From NCBI RefSeq assembly GCF_010811875.1, contig NZ_VKHP01000004.1:1-64000 (forward strand): a DNA stretch of 64,000 bases, in the 5' to 3' direction. This document shows positions 20,874-28,951 of this stretch, in pieces (position 1 is the first letter of the stretch; every line of letters begins with the position of its first letter). The notes under the pieces are model-generated. The model saw only the letters and a list, made by a program, of their open reading frames with translations. It was not told the origin of the DNA and made no database searches. The stretch is from Bradyrhizobium uaiense. GTDB taxonomy: Bacteria > Pseudomonadota > Alphaproteobacteria > Rhizobiales > Xanthobacteraceae. A program made the position numbers and the translations under genes.

Positions 20874-20898
20874 GGAACTTGAACGGATACCGTAGGTT
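20874..20898 (+). promoter_or_regulatory. EcfG-type promoter candidate for ligD
   Basis: GGAAC at 20874-20878, 16-base spacer, GGTT at 20895-20898; the alphaproteobacterial general-stress sigma factor consensus is GGAAC-N16/17-CGTT. It points toward ligD, whose GTG start lies 54 bases beyond. It overlaps the minus-strand promoter for ku almost completely. Confidence 0.55.
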
Positions 20899-20906
20899 TT
20901 GGTTCC
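20882..20906 (-). promoter_or_regulatory. EcfG-type promoter candidate for ku
   Basis: On the minus strand: GGAAC at 20906-20902, 16-base spacer, CGTT at 20885-20882, an exact match to the general-stress consensus. The expected transcription start, about 7-8 bases further on, leaves a leader of roughly 25 bases before the ku ATG. Confidence 0.68.
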
Positions 20907-20952
20907 TGATGGCCGCACGGGCGGCGGCCGCCGTTTGTCCCGAGGCCTTTAC

Positions 20953-23583
20953 GTGTCGCTGAGAAATCTCACCACCTATCGCAAGAAGCGCGACTTCGAG
21001 AAGACCAATGAGCCGTCGGGCGAGGTCAGGGTCGCGCCAGCGAAGCAGCGGCGCTTCGTGATCCAGAAGCATGATGCGACGCGGCTGCATTATGATTTCA
21101 GGCTGGAGTTCGACGGCGTCTTCAAGTCCTGGGCGGTGACGCGCGGGCCCTCGCTCGATCCGCATGACAAGCGGCTCGCGGTCGAGGTCGAGGATCATCC
21201 GCTCGACTATGGCGATTTCGAAGGCACCATTCCCGAAGGCCAGTATGGCGGCGGCACGGTGCAGCTGTGGGATCGCGGCACCTGGGAATCTGACGATCCC
21301 GAGCGTGGCTTCAAGAAGGGCGACCTGAAGTTCACGCTGCATGGCGACAAGCTGCACGGCAGCTGGGTGCTGGTGCGGATGAAGAACGATCGCACCGGCG
21401 GCAAACGTACCAACTGGCTGCTGATCAAGCACCGAGATGAGTATGCCGTCGATGGCAACGGCGAAGCAATCCTCGCCGAGGACCGCTCGGTTGCCTCCGG
21501 CCGTTCGATGGAGCAGATCGCAGCCGGCAAGGGTCGGGCGCCGAAGCCGTTCATGCTGGCGAAGGGCAGTGGCAAAGCCAAGGCGGACGCGGTCTGGCAA
21601 TCCAGTCACGGCATGGCGGCGGACGCGCGCGCCAAAACCAAGGCGCCGGCGCCGAAAGCAAAGCTGAAGGAACGACCGAAGGCGACGTCGAAGCAGGTGA
21701 CGGAGATGCCCGATTTCGTCACGCCGCAGCTCTGCGCCGCGGTCGAGAGCCCGCCAAATGGCGCGGGCTGGTGCCACGAGATCAAGTTCGACGGCTATCG
21801 CGTGCAGCTTCGCGTCGAGGACGGTGAGGCCGTGCTGAAGACCCGCAAGGGGCTCGACTGGTCCGACAAGTTTGGCGCGATCGTGAAGGAGGCCGGCAAG
21901 CTGCCGGATGCCCTGATAGATGGCGAGATCGTCGCGCTCGACGAGAAAGGCATCCCGCATTTTTCGACGTTGCAGGCGGCGCTCTCGGACGGCAAGACCG
22001 GTCAGTTGATCTTCTACGCGTTCGACCTGCTGTTTGCCGGCCACGAGGATCTGCGCCCGCTGCCACTCACCGCGCGCAAGGCGCGGCTCAAGGCGCTGCT
22101 CGCTGCCCGCAAGGGCAAGAACCCTCTGATCCGTTATGTCGAGCATTTCGAGCAGCGTGGCGACGCCGTGCTGGACTCGGCGCGCGAGCTCGGGCTGGAA
22201 GGTATCGTCTCCAAGAAGCTCGACGGCGCCTATCGGTCGGGCCGGTCCGATGACTGGACCAAGGCCAAGATCCGCGCCGGCCATGAGGTGGTGATCGGTG
22301 GCTGGAAGGATACCAACGGCAAATTCCGCTCGCTGATGGCGGGCGTCTATCGCGGCGATCATCTGGCCTTTGTCGGCATCGTCGGCACCGGCTTCGGCCA
22401 GGACACCGTTCGCCGCATCATGCCGGCGCTGAAGGCGGCGGCATCGGACACCAGCCCGTTCGGCGGCAAGAATGCGCCGAAGAAGACCCGCGACGTGCAC
22501 TGGCTGAAGCCCGAACTGGTCGCCGAGATCGAGTTCGCCGGCTGGACTGATGCTCAGAATATCCGCCAGGCGGCGTTCAAGGGCCTGCGCCAGGACAAGC
22601 CGGCGCATGAGGTCGAGGCCGAACGGCCGGTCGTAACCAAGGTGGTGAAGCCGATGGCAAGAGGCGTGGCGAAAAAGGGGACTGCCGAGGTAATGGGTGT
22701 CGTCATCTCCCATCCCGACAAGGCGCTGTGGCCGGATGCCGGCGATGCCGAGCCAGTGACCAAGCTCGATCTCGCCAACTATTTCGCTGCGGTCGGCGAA
22801 TGGATGATCGGATACCTTAAGGGCCGGCCGTGCTCGATCGTGCGCGCGCCTGACGGCATCAAGGGCGAGACTTTCTTCCAGCGCCACGCGATGGCGGGCA
22901 CGTCGAAGCTCCTGAAGCTCGCCAAGGTCTCCGGCGACCGCAAGCCCTATCTGCAGATTGATCAGGTCGAGGGGCTCGCCGCGGTCGCGCAGCTCGGCGG
23001 CCTTGAGCTGCATCCCTGGAATTGTGCGCCCGATGCCTACGACACGCCGAGCCGGCTGGTGTTCGATCTCGATCCCGCGCCCGATGTCGCGTTCTCCGAC
23101 GTGATCGACGCTGCCAAAGACATGCGCCAGCGGCTCACCGCGGTCGGCCTCGAGAGCTTCTGCAAGACCACCGGCGGCAAGGGTCTCCACGTCGTGGCGC
23201 CGCTCTCCTCAGGCGCGAAGGACAAGGTGACGTGGAAGGAGGCCAAGGCGTTCGCGCAAGCGATCTGCCAGTGGATGGCGCAGGATGACCCCGAACGCTA
23301 CCTGATCAACATGTCGAAGGCCAAGCGCACCGGAAAGATCTTCCTCGACTATCTGCGCAACGACCGGCTCTCGACCGCGGTCGCGGTGCTGTCGCCGCGG
23401 GCGCGACCGGGCGCCACCGTGTCGATGCCGCTGACCTGGACCCAGGTGCGCGGCGATCTCGATTCGAAGAAGTACACGGTGCGGTCGGTGCCGGCGCTGC
23501 TCGCGAAGACCAAGGCCTGGGACGGCTATGAGGACGCGGCCTCGTCGATCAAGCCGGCGATGAAGAAGCTCGCGGCATTGTAG
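20953..23583 (+). CDS. ligD: LigD, multidomain NHEJ DNA ligase
   Basis: 876 residues from the GTG at 20953, preceded by GAGG; an in-frame TTG at 20899 falls inside the promoter pair and is rejected. Order is phosphoesterase, ligase, polymerase. The 3'-phosphoesterase domain has [18 protein letters not shown] and RGPSLDP. The ATP-dependent ligase has the nucleotidyl lysine near residue 278 in HEIKFDGYR. The primase-like polymerase has the D-x-D pair near 705/707 in [10 protein letters not shown] and [11 protein letters not shown] Lys/Ala/Pro-rich linker joins the first two domains. It repairs double-strand breaks with Ku by trimming, filling and sealing ends. All three catalytic modules appear intact. 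Confidence 0.97.
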   Translation: MSLRNLTTYRKKRDFEKTNEPSGEVRVAPAKQRRFVIQKHDATRLHYDFRLEFDGVFKSWAVTRGPSLDPHDKRLAVEVEDHPLDYGDFEGTIPEGQYGGGTVQLWDRGTWESDDPERGFKKGDLKFTLHGDKLHGSWVLVRMKNDRTGGKRTNWLLIKHRDEYAVDGNGEAILAEDRSVASGRSMEQIAAGKGRAPKPFMLAKGSGKAKADAVWQSSHGMAADARAKTKAPAPKAKLKERPKATSKQVTEMPDFVTPQLCAAVESPPNGAGWCHEIKFDGYRVQLRVEDGEAVLKTRKGLDWSDKFGAIVKEAGKLPDALIDGEIVALDEKGIPHFSTLQAALSDGKTGQLIFYAFDLLFAGHEDLRPLPLTARKARLKALLAARKGKNPLIRYVEHFEQRGDAVLDSARELGLEGIVSKKLDGAYRSGRSDDWTKAKIRAGHEVVIGGWKDTNGKFRSLMAGVYRGDHLAFVGIVGTGFGQDTVRRIMPALKAAASDTSPFGGKNAPKKTRDVHWLKPELVAEIEFAGWTDAQNIRQAAFKGLRQDKPAHEVEAERPVVTKVVKPMARGVAKKGTAEVMGVVISHPDKALWPDAGDAEPVTKLDLANYFAAVGEWMIGYLKGRPCSIVRAPDGIKGETFFQRHAMAGTSKLLKLAKVSGDRKPYLQIDQVEGLAAVAQLGGLELHPWNCAPDAYDTPSRLVFDLDPAPDVAFSDVIDAAKDMRQRLTAVGLESFCKTTGGKGLHVVAPLSSGAKDKVTWKEAKAFAQAICQWMAQDDPERYLINMSKAKRTGKIFLDYLRNDRLSTAVAVLSPRARPGATVSMPLTWTQVRGDLDSKKYTVRSVPALLAKTKAWDGYEDAASSIKPAMKKLAAL

Positions 23584-23619
23584 CCGTCATTGGGCGGGCT
23601 GGTGCCGTTGACTCACGTC

Positions 23620-23726
23620 GTCATACTCCGCGAAAGCGGGGTATCCAGTACGCCGCGGCCCATCGGTTCAATCGTCGACGCCTCTGGAATACTGGATCAC
23701 CCGCGTTCGCTTTCGCGGGTGATGAC
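23620..23726. repeat. Inverted repeat downstream of ligD
   Basis: The arm at 23620-23650 (gtcatactccgcgaaagcgg...) pairs imperfectly with 23690-23726 (...cgctttcgcgggtgatgac) around a loop of about 39 bases; each arm carries an internal cgcgaaagcg-type hairpin. Third palindromic family in this window. It lies between the converging ligD and DUF3309 genes and may terminate both. Confidence 0.8.
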
Positions 23727-23762
23727 AGTTGTTGATGCGGATAGTACGCAACGTTCCCGGCG

Positions 23763-23927
23763 CTAGAGGCGTCCGAGCAACAGCAGGATGAGCAGGATCA
23801 CGATCACGAGGCCGAGACCGCCGCCGCCATAATAGCCGGTGCCGTAGAACGGCCCGCCGCCGATGCCGCTGAAGCCACCAAGCAGCGCAATGACCAGAAT
23901 AATAAGGATGATCGTTCCAATTGACAT
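23763..23927 (-). CDS. DUF3309-type glycine-rich membrane microprotein
   Basis: 54 residues: MSIGTIILIILVIALLGGFS, a Gly/Tyr-rich loop (GIGGGPFYGTGYYGGGG) and a second helix LGLVIVILLILLLLGRL. This is the compact two-helix hairpin of DUF3309 proteins, which are common in Rhizobiales. GAGGAGAG lies just before the ATG. Probably an inner-membrane protein; function unknown. An EcfG-like promoter about 55-80 bases upstream suggests general-stress control. Divergent from the PHA-system gene. Confidence 0.85.
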   Translation of the reverse strand: MSIGTIILIILVIALLGGFSGIGGGPFYGTGYYGGGGLGLVIVILLILLLLGRL

Positions 23928-23980
23928 CTCAACTCTCCTCAGCCCGGCGGGCCTGTTGATCTCTGCCCTTCGGGAGAGGA

Positions 23981-24005
23981 AACAACCCGTCATGATGAAG
24001 GTTCC
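23981..24005 (-). promoter_or_regulatory. EcfG-type promoter candidate for the DUF3309 gene
   Basis: Minus strand: GGAAC at 24005-24001, 16-base spacer, TGTT at 23984-23981. It matches the general-stress consensus except for the least conserved first base of the -10. The DUF3309 ATG lies 54 bases downstream of the -10. Confidence 0.48.
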
Positions 24006-24093
24006 GGGTTGGGCGGTGCGATAAAGCTGTGTGGTCTTCCGTTTGGGTTGGAACAGAACTACATGAACGGAATCCTTGGAGGAGTACACCCCG

Positions 24094-24402
24094 ATGTCGG
24101 CTCCGCTGATCGTCTCGATTCCCCACAGCCTTGGCCGTGACGAGGCCATCCGCCGCTTGAAGACGGGCCTGTCGCGCGCAGCCGCGAACGTGCCGGTGCT
24201 GAGTGTCGACGAGGAGCGCTGGGAGAATAACCGCATGAACTTTCGTGTCCGCGCGATGGGGCAGGTCGCGGCCGGGCATGTCGATGTCGAGGATGCCGTC
24301 GTGCGCGTGGAGGTGACGCTGCCGTGGCTGCTGCAGCGCTTCGCCGAGGTCGCGCAGGCCGCCATTCAGAAGAGCGGACAGCTGCTGCTGACCAAGCGCT
24401 GA
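24094..24402 (+). CDS. Polyhydroxyalkanoate-system family protein (PHA granule region type)
   Basis: 102 residues from the ATG at 24094, with GGAGGAG 9 bases upstream. It shows the small-family pattern: IPHSLGRDEAIRRLKTGL near the N-terminus (H-S-L-G-x-x-E-A), a central NFRVRAMGQVAAGHVDVED and VRVEVTLPWLL, then a helical end. Members occur near PHA granule genes and are thought to be granule-associated or regulatory; no polymerase or phasin gene lies nearby. Soluble, no signal. It converges with treY, 9 bases apart. Confidence 0.75.
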   Translation: MSAPLIVSIPHSLGRDEAIRRLKTGLSRAAANVPVLSVDEERWENNRMNFRVRAMGQVAAGHVDVEDAVVRVEVTLPWLLQRFAEVAQAAIQKSGQLLLTKR

Positions 24403-24411
24403 CGCGCGCTG

Positions 24412-27195
24412 TCAGCTGTGGGAGCGCGCGCGCTTTGAGGCTTGCCTCGCTGCTGCCGCAACCTTGGCCTTCAGCACAGCGACCGGCAGACTGGCGAACA
24501 GTGTCGAGAGCCGAATTTTGTTATCGCCGCTGGGGAGGGCGTATCCAACCAGGTCGAGCTCGCCTTCAAAGGCCTCAGGTGGCGGCCAGCTGCGACCGCC
24601 CTGCGTGAACGGCGTGAATGATTTCGTCACCGCGACGATGACTGCCTCGCGGCCATAGCGTCGTGCGAAGGCGATGACATGATCGTGGTGCGGCCCGCTG
24701 ACGGTGAGCGGTTCGTAGCTGCCGCTGGCGAAGACCTCGCGTAGCTCGCTGCGCAGCCGCAGCAGATGTCGCGTCCATGCGAATTTGAGCCGGCCGTCGC
24801 GCCGGCTCTGTGCCAGCGCGTCCCAATCCGGCGTCTCCAGCGTTGCAAGCGCTTCCGCGCGCGCGGCAAAATCGACAGGACGGCGATTGTCGGGGTCGAC
24901 CAGCGAGAGATCCCAGCTTTCGGTGCCTTGGTAAAAGTCCGGCACGCCCGGCATGGTTGCCTTCAGCGTGATCTGGCTGAGCGAATTCAATGCGCCGATC
25001 AGCGCGGTGCGCTCGGCTAGCGTATTCAGCGCATCGAGGAATTCGGGCGATGTATTGCGATCGAGGATCCGCTCAATGAAGGTTTTCACGCCGGCCTCGT
25101 AAGGCTCGTGCGGATTGAGCCAGCTGGTTTCCTGCTTGCCCTCGCGCGCCGCCTTCAGCGCATAGGCCTGGATGCGCGCGACCAGCGCTGGGTCATCCGG
25201 GTCCCAGACCCCGAGCAGGGCCTGATACAGCATGTATTCGAACGTCGCCGACGGTGCGCGCATCTCGCCGTCGAGCACCAGATGCGGCGCGTTCAGCACC
25301 TTCCAGCGCGCCACCGCGCTGGTCCATTCGCCCGGGATTTCCGCCAGCGCCATGATACGGGCGCGGGCATCCTCGCCGCGCTTGGTGTCGTGGGTCGCGG
25401 TCGAGGTCATGCCGTGCGGCCATTCGCGGGCGCGGGCCTGCATCATGGCGTGGAAATTCTCAGGCGCGATCGCACGCGCCGCCGGGTCGCCGCCGACCTC
25501 GTTCAGCGCCAGCAGGCGGTGATAGCGATAGAACGTCGTGTCCTCCAGCGATTTCGCCATCATCGGCCCGGTGAATTGCTGCACCTTCAGCGCGAAGCGC
25601 CGCACCCGCGGCCCGCTGTGCGGGGGGCGGCCGGGCTTCAGCAGGTCCATCGTCAGGGCATCGCGCAGGAAGTCGAAAATGCCTTCGTCCGCCGCGAACC
25701 AGTCGGTGCGAGCGCGCTCGGTGGTCTCGCTGATCAGCGCACGGTCATGCGCAGTCGGGCCGGAGCCGGTGAGATAGGTGCGATAGACCGGGAAGTGCAG
25801 CACATAAAGCTCGAGCGCCTGCCGCAGGCTGTCGGCGGAGAAGTCGCGGGTCGAATAATGCCCGCTGGCGATGCGCGCGACGAGCCGCGCCAGCACAGTG
25901 AATTCGCTGGTCAGCAGCGTCTCCAGCACGCGGCGTTTGGCCGCGCGCAGCACCGGCGTCAGGTTTGGCGACTGGTTGCTGATCTGGCGCCAGACCTCGT
26001 TGAGCGGATCAAGGCCGCTGCCGTCGACCAGCACCTGGCTGATCGTGTTCATCCATTCATAGCCGGTGGTGCCATGGACGCCGGCAAACTTCGTCAGCTT
26101 CTCGTCCTCGCCGAGGATCTTCTCGATCACCATGTAGAACGGCTTTGCCTTGGCGCCCTGCGCGGAGCGGATCAGGCGACGCAGCCGCTGGAAATACTGC
26201 GCGGGATCGCGCAGGCCGTCGATATGGTCGAGCCGCAGGCCTTGCAGCCGGTCCTCCGCGATCAGCCGCTTCACGAGGCTGTGGCTCGCTTCGAAGGTGG
26301 CGGCGTCCTCGACCCTGAGGCCGGCCAGCGTGTTGACGTCGAAAAAGCGGCGATAGTTGATGTCGCTGGAGGCAAGCCGCCAGTGGCCGAGCTTGTAGTG
26401 CTGGCGCTCCAGCAGGTGGTGTAGCGCCAGCGTCTGGGTCGGGCGATCCTCGCCGGCGCGATAGGCATCGAGCCCGCGCGCGATGATCGCGGTGCTATCA
26501 TCGATCGCCTTGATCGCCGCCTTCAGCGTCGGGGCCTCGACGCGGTTCGGATGACGCAGCCCGCGGTATCGCGCGGCGAGTCCGAGTATGGCGCGTCCGG
26601 CTGCGCCGTCTTCGGCCGCGGCCTCGCGGACGATGGTCCGCAGCACCTCGCCATAGCGCTCCGGTGCGATCGGCAGACGGTGCTCGAAATACCAGGCCGA
26701 GAAGCTGCCTTCGTTCGCATCGTAGCGCAGTTCGATGTCGCCGCGCTCCAGCGCCTGGCCATAGGACGAGCCGAGGATCGGCAGCAGCACGCCGCCGCGG
26801 GCGCGATAGGGCAATTGGTCCCAATCGATGTCGAAGGAGACCGCGTGCGGCGACACCGGGCCCCATTCCAGCACGTCGAGCCACCACGGATTGTCGGCAA
26901 AGTGCACGCCGACATGGTTCGGCACGAAATCCAGGATCAGCCCGAGGTCGTTCTGCTTCAGCGCATCGCTGAGCCGCGCGAAGCCTTCTTCGCCGCCGAG
27001 CTCCGGATTGAACTTGGTGTGGTCGACGACGTCGTAGCCATGGGTCGAGCCTTGGCGCGCCTTCATGAACGGCGAGGCATAGACATGGCTGATGCCGAGC
27101 GCCTTCAGATACGGCGCCACGGCGGCGGCGGCATCGAAGTCGAAATCGGCGGTGAGTTGCAGTCGGTATGTCGCGATCGGGATCGCCGGAGGCAT
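24412..27195 (-). CDS. treY: Malto-oligosyltrehalose synthase
   Basis: 927 residues. TreY (GH13) rearranges the reducing-end alpha-1,4 bond of a glucan chain into alpha-1,1, giving a maltooligosyl-trehalose. Seen: N-terminal IPIATYRLQLTADFDFD, KALGISHVYASPFMKARQGSTHGYDVVDH, LDFVPNHVGV, the catalytic aspartate region GLRLDHIDGLRDP near residue 320, and VIEKILGEDEKL with the general acid. C-terminal PGVPDFYQGTE is typical of TreY. Last gene of the glgE-treS-glgB-glgX-treZ-treY operon, starting 4 bases after the treZ stop. TreZ then releases free trehalose. Confidence 0.97.
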   Translation of the reverse strand: MPPAIPIATYRLQLTADFDFDAAAAVAPYLKALGISHVYASPFMKARQGSTHGYDVVDHTKFNPELGGEEGFARLSDALKQNDLGLILDFVPNHVGVHFADNPWWLDVLEWGPVSPHAVSFDIDWDQLPYRARGGVLLPILGSSYGQALERGDIELRYDANEGSFSAWYFEHRLPIAPERYGEVLRTIVREAAAEDGAAGRAILGLAARYRGLRHPNRVEAPTLKAAIKAIDDSTAIIARGLDAYRAGEDRPTQTLALHHLLERQHYKLGHWRLASSDINYRRFFDVNTLAGLRVEDAATFEASHSLVKRLIAEDRLQGLRLDHIDGLRDPAQYFQRLRRLIRSAQGAKAKPFYMVIEKILGEDEKLTKFAGVHGTTGYEWMNTISQVLVDGSGLDPLNEVWRQISNQSPNLTPVLRAAKRRVLETLLTSEFTVLARLVARIASGHYSTRDFSADSLRQALELYVLHFPVYRTYLTGSGPTAHDRALISETTERARTDWFAADEGIFDFLRDALTMDLLKPGRPPHSGPRVRRFALKVQQFTGPMMAKSLEDTTFYRYHRLLALNEVGGDPAARAIAPENFHAMMQARAREWPHGMTSTATHDTKRGEDARARIMALAEIPGEWTSAVARWKVLNAPHLVLDGEMRAPSATFEYMLYQALLGVWDPDDPALVARIQAYALKAAREGKQETSWLNPHEPYEAGVKTFIERILDRNTSPEFLDALNTLAERTALIGALNSLSQITLKATMPGVPDFYQGTESWDLSLVDPDNRRPVDFAARAEALATLETPDWDALAQSRRDGRLKFAWTRHLLRLRSELREVFASGSYEPLTVSGPHHDHVIAFARRYGREAVIVAVTKSFTPFTQGGRSWPPPEAFEGELDLVGYALPSGDNKIRLSTLFASLPVAVLKAKVAAAARQASKRARSHS

Positions 27196-27199
27196 TGTG

Positions 27200-28951
27200 C
27201 TATCCGATGTGCCAGCGCACCGCCCAGCCGGGGAGGTCGTTCGACAACGCGCCGCCCCATATCGCAGTTCCCTTCGGCTCCCGTGTGCCGGTGATCTCTC
27301 GATCGGAGAGATTGGCCGTGAGCCACAGCGTGCGGCCGCCGCCCATCTGCCAATGCGCAGTCAAGAGATCGCCCGTCACGCGGTCGCCGCCGAAGCGCGC
27401 CCCTGGGAGGTGCGGCGTGATCTCGCGCCTGCGTATGGCAAGCAGGTCACGCACCAGCGCAAGCCGTGTGCGGGCGGGATCGTGGCCGAGTGCTGCCCAG
27501 TCGAGCACGGCCGACCGCACCGTCTCCTCGGCAAGCGGGTCGGGAATGTCGTCGCCATATTTGGCATAGGCCCAGGCAAATTCCCTGCGCCGGCCGGCGC
27601 GGACGGCGTTAGCGAGGTCGCCCTTGAAATCGCAGAAGAACGGGAACGGCGTCGTCGCGCCCCATTCCTCGCCCATGAACAGCATCGGCGTGTTAGGTGC
27701 GATCAACGTCACCGCCAGCGCGGCTTCGATCGCCGCAGGCTTTGCGAGGCTTTCGAGCCGATCGCCGAGCGGCCGGTTGCCGATCTGGTCGTGGTTCTGC
27801 AGGAAGTTGATGAAGCAGGTCGGTGACAGCGCGCCGCTCGGCTCGCCGCGCGCCTTGCCGCCCCAGAACTCCGAGACCTCACCTTGATAGATGTAGCCGG
27901 ACGACAGCGCGCGTGCGAGGTCCTGCTTCGGCGAGCGGTAATCACCATAGTAGCCCTGCTTTTCGCCAGTCAGCAGCACATGCCAGGCGTGATGATAATC
28001 GTCGTTCCACTGGCCGCGGAATCTGCCGTCCGGCGGGTCCTCGGCGGCGTCAAGCAGGCTCGCAATGTTGTCGCCGTTCTCCAGCACGAGGTTGATCTGC
28101 CGGCCTGTCTCCATGGCGAGCTGGCCGGCGGCCCGGCTGAAGTCATGCAGGATGGAGATTTCGCCGGCTTCGACGATGGTGTTGACGGCATCGAAGCGCA
28201 GCCCATCGAAGCGGTAGTCGCGGAGCCAGCTCACGACGCTGCCGATCGCGAAGGCGCGCACCTCGGGTACGCGATAATCAATCGCGCTGCCCCATGGCGT
28301 ATGCGCATCGCTGAAGAAGGTGGGCGCGTAGCGGCCGAGATAATTCCCCTCGGGCCCGAAATGGTTGTAGACCACGTCGAGCATCACCATCAGCCCGCGC
28401 AGATGCGCCTCGTCGATCAGGGTCTTGAGGTCTTCGGGCCTGCCATAGGCACTGTCGGGCGCGTACCACAGCACGCCGTCATAGCCCCAGTTGTGGCGCC
28501 CAGCGAAATCCGCCAGCGGCATCAGTTCGAGCGCGGTGATGCCGGCTGCGACGAGGTGATCGAGCTTGTCGATCATCGCGCGATAGGTGCCCTCCGGCGT
28601 GAAGGTGCCGACGTGAGCCTCGAGGACGACGGCCTCGTGCCAGCGGCGTCCGCGCCACTCGGTCGCGCGCCATTTGAAGGCTGTGTGATCGATCACCTCG
28701 CTCGGGCCGAACACGTCGTCCGGCTGGAATGCGGAGGCGGGATCGGGCACATCGACTTCGTCATCGATGCGGAATTTATAACGGGTGCTCGCCCGTGCGC
28801 CCGGAATCTCGGCAACGTACCAGCCCGCTGTATCGCGCGTGAGTGCATGCGGTTTGTCGAGCAGGAGGTCGACGCGCCTGGCTGCCGGCGCCCACAACCG
28901 GAAGCGCGCGCCGTCGGGTGTCAGCTCAGCGCCGAAATGCTGCCTGCTCAT
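27200..28951 (-). CDS. treZ: Malto-oligosyltrehalose trehalohydrolase
   Basis: 583 residues from the ATG at 28951, which overlaps the glgX stop by 4 bases (ATGA). TreZ (GH13) cleaves the bond next to the terminal trehalose made by TreY. An N-terminal beta-sandwich (FGAELTPDGARFRLWAPAARR) precedes the barrel: ELMPLADFAGRHNWGYDGVLW, LDVVYNHFGPEGNYL, the nucleophile in GLRFDAVNTI near residue 252, ENGDN with the acid near 289 and NFLQNHDQIGNRP. Sequence around FMGEEWG near the C-terminus is typical. It works with TreY to convert alpha-glucan to trehalose. Confidence 0.97.
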   Translation of the reverse strand: MSRQHFGAELTPDGARFRLWAPAARRVDLLLDKPHALTRDTAGWYVAEIPGARASTRYKFRIDDEVDVPDPASAFQPDDVFGPSEVIDHTAFKWRATEWRGRRWHEAVVLEAHVGTFTPEGTYRAMIDKLDHLVAAGITALELMPLADFAGRHNWGYDGVLWYAPDSAYGRPEDLKTLIDEAHLRGLMVMLDVVYNHFGPEGNYLGRYAPTFFSDAHTPWGSAIDYRVPEVRAFAIGSVVSWLRDYRFDGLRFDAVNTIVEAGEISILHDFSRAAGQLAMETGRQINLVLENGDNIASLLDAAEDPPDGRFRGQWNDDYHHAWHVLLTGEKQGYYGDYRSPKQDLARALSSGYIYQGEVSEFWGGKARGEPSGALSPTCFINFLQNHDQIGNRPLGDRLESLAKPAAIEAALAVTLIAPNTPMLFMGEEWGATTPFPFFCDFKGDLANAVRAGRRREFAWAYAKYGDDIPDPLAEETVRSAVLDWAALGHDPARTRLALVRDLLAIRRREITPHLPGARFGGDRVTGDLLTAHWQMGGGRTLWLTANLSDREITGTREPKGTAIWGGALSNDLPGWAVRWHIG

